NCBI RefSeq assembly: GCF_016526145.1
Contig: NZ_JADDUE010000015.1
Coordinates: 1 to 64,000 of the forward strand
DNA: 64,000 nt
Source of the DNA: Saccharopolyspora galaxeae
GTDB lineage: Bacteria > Actinomycetota > Actinomycetes > Mycobacteriales > Pseudonocardiaceae
Direction of reading: 5' to 3'
Made by a program: the position numbers and the translations under genes. Position 1 is the first letter of the stretch, and each line of letters begins with the position of its first letter. The notes beneath the pieces were generated by a model that searched no databases, was not told where the DNA came from, and was given only the letters and a program-made list of their open reading frames with translations. Positions 58,412 through 64,000 of the stretch are shown piece by piece.

Positions 58412-59503
58412 TTACTCGCCCTGCGCCGCTCTGGCCGGGGACGCGTCCGGGTCCGCGGGCCGGTATTCGGGTGCGTACGTGACGTCGGCGTCCTTGATCC
58501 GCTGGGTGAGGAAACCGTTCCAGACCTTTAGCTTCGCGTCGTTGTCCAGCTTGCCCTTGATGGCGTCCCGGACCTGCTCGAACGAGACGGGCGTCGAGGG
58601 GTGCACTTCGCCGACCTTGCCGACGTTCCAGCCCTGCTGGGTTTGCACCGGCCCGAACACCGCTCCGGCCGGTGCCGCGAAGGCGGCCTTCGCGTAGCCG
58701 GGATCGAGTTGGTCGGCCTGCACGTCACCGAGCGAGCCGCCCTTGTCCTTGGTGCTGCCGTCGACGGAGAACTGCGCGGCGAGGGCGCCGAAGTCGCTGC
58801 CCCCGTTCGCCTGCTCCGCGATCTGCTGGGCCTGTGCCATATCCGGCACGACGATGTTGGCGACGCCGCGCTGCTCCGGAGTGACCATCTGCGCGCGGTT
58901 CTGGTCGTAGTAGCGCTGCGCGTCGGCGTCGGTGACCGGTTTGACCGGCTCGGTCACCTTGCCGAACAGCCGGGCGCTGGCCTGCTGGCGTTTGATCTCG
59001 TCGAGGACGTTCTGTTCGGAGACGCCCCGGGCCCCGAGCTCCTGGATGAAGGCACGGCGGTCACCACCACTGTTTTCCTTGATCATCTTGTCGAGCTGGT
59101 CGCTCGCGGCCTTGTCCGCGACGACGATGCCGTGCTCGGCGGCGGCTCGGTCCACCACGTCGCTGACCACCAGCGCCTTCGCCACCGCCCGGTTGAACTT
59201 GTCGACTCCCGCGGGGTCCGGCGGCCGCTGCAACCCGTAGAGGAACTCCATCAAGGCGACCCGCTGCTGGAGCTGCTGCTTCGTGACCAGGACGCCGGAT
59301 GAGCGGAAGGCCGCGTCCGCGGGCAGCGCCTCCGCCGCGTGCATGGCGGTCTTCGCACCGGATCCACCGACGACCACCAACAGCATCGCGACGACGACGC
59401 CCGCTCGATAACCGGTAAGGCGGAACACCGAACGCCTGCCCAGTTGCTCGGCGAAGCGGCCGAGGACACCCCGGTTGAGCCAGGTGGGCATACGGGTCTT
59501 CAT
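58412..59503 (-). CDS. SurA/PrsA-like peptidyl-prolyl cis-trans isomerase, membrane-anchored
   Basis: A 363-residue exported foldase. N-terminal basic stretch, then one membrane segment (about 30-50, GYRAGVVVAMLLVVVGGSG), a SurA N-like helical chaperone domain (LVTKQQLQQRVALMEFLYG ... IVVADKAASDQL) and a parvulin domain at about 200-300 (QRGVANIVVPDMAQAQQIAEQ, FGALAAQFSVDGSTKDKGGSLGDV, PVQTQQGWNVGKV). The C-terminus is Pro/Ala-rich. Its ATG overlaps the stop of the MmpL-like transporter (ATGA), so it is probably a folding partner of that transporter or of the Mce proteins nearby. Confidence 0.85.
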   Translation of the reverse strand: MKTRMPTWLNRGVLGRFAEQLGRRSVFRLTGYRAGVVVAMLLVVVGGSGAKTAMHAAEALPADAAFRSSGVLVTKQQLQQRVALMEFLYGLQRPPDPAGVDKFNRAVAKALVVSDVVDRAAAEHGIVVADKAASDQLDKMIKENSGGDRRAFIQELGARGVSEQNVLDEIKRQQASARLFGKVTEPVKPVTDADAQRYYDQNRAQMVTPEQRGVANIVVPDMAQAQQIAEQANGGSDFGALAAQFSVDGSTKDKGGSLGDVQADQLDPGYAKAAFAAPAGAVFGPVQTQQGWNVGKVGEVHPSTPVSFEQVRDAIKGKLDNDAKLKVWNGFLTQRIKDADVTYAPEYRPADPDASPARAAQGE

Positions 59504-61902
59504 GAACGAACCTCCGAGAGTTCCGTATCGGCAACGCGGACTTCGGGAGCCTGCACCTGCTTGCGCGCGGCCGGCGGCGTCAGCCGCACGACGGCGAGAG
59601 CGGCCAGGTACGACAGCAGTACCGTCACCGCCAACGTGAGCCCGAAGTCGCGGAGCAGGGCGATCTTCGAGGGGACGAGGGCCAGGTATCCGACCACCGA
59701 GGTGACACACGCCCACGCGACCACCCGCCGCAACACGGCCGATCGTTTCCGCTGGTCATCGGCAAGCAGCACGGTGAACTCGCACGCGGTCACCGTGGCC
59801 AGCGAGCCGAGCGCGATCGTCAGCGGGCTCAGCGGTTCACCGACCAGCCACAGCCCGGCAACGGTCCACCCGGTCGCCATCGCGGCGGCTGCCATCGCGC
59901 GCAGCGCGTCCCGCCGGTGGCCGCGCAGCCCGACGAGCAGGACCGCACCGGCAGCGGCGATCCCGACCAGGTTGTCCAGGTAGCGGTGCTGCGAGATCTG
60001 TTCGTAAGCGCGGGCCGCGGACACCGGCAGCCCTACGACGTCCACCTGCGTTCCGCCGGGCGGCGGCGGTAGCGCCGCGCGCATCTCGTCGAGCAGCTCG
60101 GTCTGATTGCCGAGGTCCTGGAACTTCAGCCCGAACGTCAAGACCGCCTGCTTCCCTTCGGAGCTGAACACCGCGCTGGTCAGGTACGGCGGCAACAACT
60201 GCAGCCCGGCTGAGATCTGCTCCGGGCTCGGCTCGGGACCGAGGAAGCTCAGCAGGTCGGGAGCGGTGAGGATCGGCCGGACCTGGTCCCCGTAGCGGGA
60301 CACGACCACGTCCTGCGCCCGGTACATCCACCCCAGCGCTTCCGGACTCCGCACGTCCATTCCCCGAAGCACGATGCTGACCTCACCGGAGGAACCCAGG
60401 ACCTGCTCGGCGTACCGGGCGTTCTCCAGCTCGGGCAACCCGCGGGCGGCATCCTCCGGATTGGCTTGGACGTCGAGCGTCGCCAGCGAGGCCCAGCCCA
60501 TCACTGCGACCGCCACCAGGCTTCCGAGCGCGGTCCAGCGCAAGCCGGGGCGCCGCAAACCGACCGCCGTCGGACGCTGTGGTGCCTCGGGCTTCGCATC
60601 GGACTGGGCATGCGGGTCAGGCTTGGCATTCGCATCGGACCGGGCCTTGCGGCCGACCAGCAGGGTGACGCCGACCGTGAACACCACGCCGAGCGCCAGG
60701 GCCAGACCGAGTTGCCGGACGAACGGCAACGGCGATGCGGCCAGCGAGGCGAACGCGACAGCGCTCGCGGCCGAGACGACCAGCACACGACGCCGGTTCG
60801 CGGACGCGGCGAGGTACAGCGAGAACGAGCTGCCGATGCCCATCAGCAGCGGCAGCAGCGCGGCCGCCCCGAAGGAGATGGGCACACCGGACAGCCCGAA
60901 CACCGCCAGGGTCAGCGCGCTTCCGATGACCGCGGCCAGCATCGGCCACAACTTGCGGAACAGGCTGGAACCGGGCGAGGCCAGCAGGAAGCGCAGCAGG
61001 ATCACCAACGCGGCCAAGCCCGCCAGCAACGGAATCTCGGCTGTGACCGCGCTGGTCAGCGAGGAGGTGATGGCAGGAACGCCGGTCACGGTCGTCTTGG
61101 TCGTGTCGAGCCCAGCAGCTCCGACCGCGTCCCGCACCCCCGCGACCAGGTTCTTCGTACCGGCCTCGTCGAGATCCTGACGCGGCCGGACCAGCACGGC
61201 GACGCTGTTGTCCTTCGGCACCACGAAATGCCAGCGCGCCCGGGGCTTTCCCTCCTCGTCGAAGATGACGTTCTTGACGAAGTCCGGGTTCTTGGTGGTG
61301 GGCAGACCACCGGGAAGCCCCCTGACCAGCAGCGTTCCGTAGCGGCGGTCGAAGTCGGCGGTGGCGGCGCCACCGGCCTCGCGGACCGACGACTCGGACT
61401 CTCCGCGGGCACGAGCCGCGGCTTCGGCGCGGGCGCGCAATCCGTCGCGGGTGCCGCTGAGGGTCGCGAGCAGGTTCTGCGAAGAGATCGCGAGCTGGTT
61501 CATCACCGTGCCTGGGCCGTAAACGGTGGCCACGTCCGGCAGTCGCGACAGATTCCCTTCGAGCTTCATCAGCTTCTCAAGCTGCTGGTCGCCGAGGAGC
61601 AGGTGCCCGGGTTCCTTCGACTCCAGGACGACGGCCACGGGATTCCCGCCGAACGACCGGGCGTGTTCGTCCAGGCGTTGCACGCTGGGATCTCTACTGG
61701 GCAGGAACGACTCCACAGTGGTCTCGACGCGCAGTTTCAGCAGCCCGGCCACGGTGCTGCCTGCGATGCCGAGAATGACCAGGCACACCACCAGTTTTCG
61801 CGCGGTGATCCGCCGTCCGCCGTTCCCGGACCCCGCGGCGGGCCGCCGGATCACTTCGAGGAGATTCCGGAACCGTGCCCGGGATGCCAGCAACAACCGC
61901 AT
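59500..61902 (-). CDS. MmpL/RND-family transporter
   Basis: An 800-residue RND-superfamily (MMPL) membrane protein, which exports or moves lipids across the membrane using the proton gradient. The N-terminus has a membrane segment (about 36-55, KLVVCLVILGIAGSTVAGL), a large first extracytoplasmic domain (about 60-300), a cluster of about five membrane helices (about 280-450), a second extracytoplasmic domain (about 480-630) and a final cluster (about 640-780, including VVGYLALVPSKIALLRDFGLTLAVTVLLSYLAALAV). ATG 61902 with GGGAG upstream. Coupled to the SurA-like foldase. Confidence 0.88.
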   Translation of the reverse strand: MRLLLASRARFRNLLEVIRRPAAGSGNGGRRITARKLVVCLVILGIAGSTVAGLLKLRVETTVESFLPSRDPSVQRLDEHARSFGGNPVAVVLESKEPGHLLLGDQQLEKLMKLEGNLSRLPDVATVYGPGTVMNQLAISSQNLLATLSGTRDGLRARAEAAARARGESESSVREAGGAATADFDRRYGTLLVRGLPGGLPTTKNPDFVKNVIFDEEGKPRARWHFVVPKDNSVAVLVRPRQDLDEAGTKNLVAGVRDAVGAAGLDTTKTTVTGVPAITSSLTSAVTAEIPLLAGLAALVILLRFLLASPGSSLFRKLWPMLAAVIGSALTLAVFGLSGVPISFGAAALLPLLMGIGSSFSLYLAASANRRRVLVVSAASAVAFASLAASPLPFVRQLGLALALGVVFTVGVTLLVGRKARSDANAKPDPHAQSDAKPEAPQRPTAVGLRRPGLRWTALGSLVAVAVMGWASLATLDVQANPEDAARGLPELENARYAEQVLGSSGEVSIVLRGMDVRSPEALGWMYRAQDVVVSRYGDQVRPILTAPDLLSFLGPEPSPEQISAGLQLLPPYLTSAVFSSEGKQAVLTFGLKFQDLGNQTELLDEMRAALPPPPGGTQVDVVGLPVSAARAYEQISQHRYLDNLVGIAAAGAVLLVGLRGHRRDALRAMAAAAMATGWTVAGLWLVGEPLSPLTIALGSLATVTACEFTVLLADDQRKRSAVLRRVVAWACVTSVVGYLALVPSKIALLRDFGLTLAVTVLLSYLAALAVVRLTPPAARKQVQAPEVRVADTELSEVRS

Positions 61903-62245
61903 CGCTCCCGACCCACCCCTTTCCCGTCGCGTCGATCTCTCGTGACGGGGGACACAGTACCTCGGTGAACCGCCAATGACAACATTGGAAGCAACTCAGT
62001 TTCCATACTTGTGGAGTTTCTCTCCATGCCCGAAAACCGAGAGAGCGGACGGATGGGCAAGCTTTTGAACAGGCATTATGTCTAACCTGCCGCACCAGAA
62101 CTGGGACTGGGAAGATCGCGCCGATGACGCGAACGCACCCGTTGTCAAACGTTCCACTATGGACGGAAGCATGGAAACTCCGGGGTCGGCGGGTCCGACG
62201 ACCCGCACCGCCCCGGAGGTTCCGGAGATCAACCCGTCCCGGCCG
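61903..62245. other. Promoter region of the MmpL-like operon and Mce 3' end
   Basis: 343 bp with the terminator at 62178-62218 at one end. No coding sequence supported. The stretch 61975-62080 is AT-rich and likely contains the promoter of the transporter gene. Confidence 0.45.
62178..62218 (-). terminator. Terminator of the Mce operon
   Basis: Outer arms CTCCGGGG / CCCCGGAG and inner arms GCGGGTC / GACCCGC form a nested stem around a short CGAC loop, about 30 bp after the last Mce gene's stop. Confidence 0.7.
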
Positions 62246-63541
62246 TCAGTTCGGCCACTGGTGCAACTTGGTGAAGTCGCGCCCCTCGGGCGAGACGCTC
62301 TGCCCCGGAGCGGGGTACGGGTTGCTGTTCGTCAGCACATCGGGCAGCGGTGCCGGCACACCCTTGACGATGGCCTCGCTGCCCTCGTCGGGCAGGAGCC
62401 GGAAGAAGTGAATCCCGGCCTCGTCCGTGTACTGGAAGATCGAACCGAAGTTGGCGAAGAACGCACCGAGCTCCGGGCCGTAGGGCTTCAAGTACGACAG
62501 CATCGGGTTGAGGTTGGTCATCGCGGTACGTGCCTGGGGCACGAGGTTGCTCACGTCCTGTGCCGTCGCCGGGACCCGGTCCAATGTGCCCGGTGCCCGG
62601 TGCAGCGTGCCGGTCAGATCGGGCAGTAGCCCGCGCAGATCCTCGGTGGTCTGCGGAAGTTGCTCCAGGGCCGTGTTGAGGGACGGCGCGGCCTCCTTGA
62701 GGTCCGCAGCGACCGGTCCGACGGAGGTGGACAGCTCCTTGAGTTTGCCCGTGGCCTGTTGCGTGCTCGACAGCACCCCGGGCAGCTTGCGCACCGACGA
62801 GGCCAGGTTCTCCTGCTGACCGCTGGTGGCAGAGGTCAGCTGCTGGGCATTGCGCACCAGCGAGGCGATCTGCCCCTTTCCAGTGTCGAGCGCGTCCAGC
62901 ACGTCCGTGGTCTGCTGCGCCAGCACTTTCAGGTCCTGCGACTGCGCCGAGATGGCGTCCACTGCGGTGTAGCCCTCCCGTCCCAGCTGGCCGAGACCGG
63001 TCATGGCGCCGTCCACGTCCTCCTTCGTACCGGTGGTGCCCTCGCCCGCGGTGCGGATCACACCGCTGAGCGCCTCCCGGGTCTTCGGATCGAGGCTGTG
63101 GACGACATCGCGCAGTTGCACGCCCCGTTCAACGGACTCCGGCACGATCCTGCTGCCGCTCGGCATCTCCTTCCCATTGCCATCGACGATGTCGATGTAG
63201 GACTCACCGGCGATGGACTTCGCCCCGATCCGGGCCTTGACCTTGGCACCTTCGTGCAACGGCGCCGCGTCCTGGTCCAGGTGCACCACGACCAACGCCT
63301 TGCCACCCACTTGCTCGACGCTGTCAATACCGCCGACGGTGACGCCGGCGATCTTCACGTCGCCGACGGGAATCGCGTTGTCCACATCGTTCACTTCGAA
63401 GGAGACCGTGTAGGATTTCGAGTTCGCCAGTGGGTTGGTCGCGCCTGCCTTGTCCAGCAGGTATCCCATGTAGATCATCGAGAGGACGAAGAAGACGCCC
63501 AGGACGACGAGTTTGCCCGCAGTGCCTTGGAAGAACTTCAT
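62246..63541 (-). CDS. Mce-family protein (last Mce gene of operon, MceF-like)
   Basis: A 431-residue mammalian-cell-entry protein. One N-terminal membrane segment (about 10-30, GKLVVLGVFFVLSMIYMGYLL), an MlaD/MCE domain (about 45-120, SFEVNDVDNAIPVGDVKIAGVTVGGIDSV), then a long helical region (about 150-340) with repeated coiled-coil heptads and Gln/Ser/Leu-rich segments. The C-terminus is NPYPAPGQSVSPEGRDFTK, typical of the last Mce proteins. Mce complexes shuttle lipids or steroids. ATG 63541 overlaps the previous gene's stop by one base. Confidence 0.88.
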   Translation of the reverse strand: MKFFQGTAGKLVVLGVFFVLSMIYMGYLLDKAGATNPLANSKSYTVSFEVNDVDNAIPVGDVKIAGVTVGGIDSVEQVGGKALVVVHLDQDAAPLHEGAKVKARIGAKSIAGESYIDIVDGNGKEMPSGSRIVPESVERGVQLRDVVHSLDPKTREALSGVIRTAGEGTTGTKEDVDGAMTGLGQLGREGYTAVDAISAQSQDLKVLAQQTTDVLDALDTGKGQIASLVRNAQQLTSATSGQQENLASSVRKLPGVLSSTQQATGKLKELSTSVGPVAADLKEAAPSLNTALEQLPQTTEDLRGLLPDLTGTLHRAPGTLDRVPATAQDVSNLVPQARTAMTNLNPMLSYLKPYGPELGAFFANFGSIFQYTDEAGIHFFRLLPDEGSEAIVKGVPAPLPDVLTNSNPYPAPGQSVSPEGRDFTKLHQWPN

Positions 63542-64000
63542 CAGTCGCCCCCTGTGTTTCCGCCGTGGGTACCAGGCAGCACACCCGCATCCGGTAGCGG
63601 AACCGCCACGTGACCCCGGATGAACCCGCCATTGGCGTCGGAAAGGCTGAACGCCCCGTTGGTGTTGAAGATGAACGCCTGCAGATCGTTGAGGTAGGAC
63701 ACGAGCAATTCGGAGTCCGGTCCCAGATCTCGGGCGACCGGCTGGAGGTCGCCCAAGGCCGTGTGCGCTTGGTCCACCATCGGCCGGAGATCCTGGACGA
63801 CCGGTCGCGCGGCGGACACGACGGGCCGTGCCGCCTGCACCGTGCTTCCCAGGTTGTCGACGGTGCCGTTGACCTTGCGCAGCACCTCCGGCAGCCGGCC
63901 CGACGCGGCGTTGAGGTTGTCCAGCGCCGGGTTCAGCTGACCGGTCAACCCGTTGACGCCGTCCATCGCGCGCTTGAGCTCGCCGGTCGTGTCCGGCAGC
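63541..64000 (-). CDS. Mce-family protein, C-terminal part (gene continues beyond window)
   Basis: The visible 152 codons are the helical C-terminal half of another Mce protein: DTTGELKRAMDGVNGLTGQL, repeated ARPVVSAARPVV, then YLNDLQAFIFNTNGAFSLSDANGG and a C-terminal RGHVAVPLPDAGVLPG. The coiled-coil-like leucine heptads and the NGGFIRGH ending are typical of Mce C-termini. Co-directional and coupled with the following Mce gene. N-terminus, membrane segment and MCE domain lie outside the window. Confidence 0.83.
   Translation of the reverse strand, partial: LPDTTGELKRAMDGVNGLTGQLNPALDNLNAASGRLPEVLRKVNGTVDNLGSTVQAARPVVSAARPVVQDLRPMVDQAHTALGDLQPVARDLGPDSELLVSYLNDLQAFIFNTNGAFSLSDANGGFIRGHVAVPLPDAGVLPGTHGGNTGGD

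Noticed and set aside
1-64000. Steroid (KstR/KstR2) catabolic cluster
   Set aside because: FadE, crotonase and IpdC-like genes resemble it in part, but KstD, HsaABCD, IpdAB and Kst-type operators are not present, so benzoyl/alicyclic-CoA degradation explains the set better.
1-64000. CRISPR arrays, rRNA or prophage
   Set aside because: No regularly spaced repeats, rRNA-like stretches or phage structural genes were seen.

Overview
The window is GC-rich chromosomal DNA from an actinomycete. Supporting signs are frequent GTG starts, ATGA/GTGA coupled genes, F420-type luciferase-like oxidoreductases, an Mce operon with an MmpL-like transporter, 7Fe ferredoxin with KorAB, and crotonase/FadE-type gene expansion. 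The gene mix fits Pseudonocardiales-like relatives (Saccharopolyspora, Amycolatopsis, Pseudonocardia), but the genus is inference. Almost the whole window is one catabolic region for CoA-thioester substrates; no rRNA, tRNA, CRISPR or prophage was seen.

Layout. 0-3.5 kb: the 5' end of an HdrD-like Fe-S reductase, an EchA8-type hydratase, then (divergent) a BadI-like ring-opening hydrolase with an acyl-CoA dehydrogenase. 3.5-8.8 kb: FAD oxidoreductase, DUF2834-like membrane protein, and a coupled trio of APH-fold kinase, helical partner and CrtC/AttH-like protein. 9-15.5 kb: CoA-transferase, two acyl-CoA dehydrogenases, an acyl-CoA synthetase, and a split MaoC hydratase. 15.5-25 kb: GAF-LuxR and TetR regulators, an F420-type oxidoreductase, three crotonases, two more APH-fold kinases, an ACAD10/11-like dehydrogenase and a NodN-like MaoC protein. 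25-34 kb: a lone SDR, then an eight-gene operon badH-like, menB/badI-like, hydratase, F420-type oxidoreductase, thioesterase, thiolase, PucR-type regulator, quinone reductase. 34-35.4 kb: a decayed patch with an SDR remnant and a transposase fragment. 35.6-39.4 kb: cysteine hydrolase, TetR, hydroxysteroid-dehydrogenase-like SDR, luciferase-like protein.

39.5-55.9 kb is the most striking part. A seven-gene operon encodes two benzoyl-CoA reductase / 2-hydroxyacyl-CoA dehydratase subunits in the bad/bcr order and with bcr-like lengths, their ASKHA activase, an SDR lacking the catalytic Tyr and Lys, an APH-fold kinase with its helical partner, and an epoxide hydrolase. Divergent from it is a nitronate-monooxygenase-like flavoprotein. 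Beyond lie a 7Fe ferredoxin, a lytic transglycosylase, 2-oxoglutarate:ferredoxin oxidoreductase (KorAB) and a large STAND/LuxR regulator. This repeats the logic of anaerobic benzoyl-CoA clusters (reductase, ferredoxin, KorAB, BadH, BadI) in what looks like an aerobic actinomycete. 56-64 kb: a zinc alcohol dehydrogenase, a small membrane protein, a coupled MmpL-like/SurA-like pair and the end of an Mce operon.

Working model (inference): acids are activated by the synthetase or CoA-transferase, ring reduction or dehydration is driven by the activase system using KorAB/ferredoxin electrons, hydroxyl groups are phosphorylated by LvaA/ACAD11-like kinases and eliminated by acyl-CoA dehydrogenases, rings are oxidised by BadH and opened by BadI/MenB-like hydrolases, and products are degraded by beta-oxidation. 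Several repeated operator-like motifs suggest the scattered operons are co-regulated.
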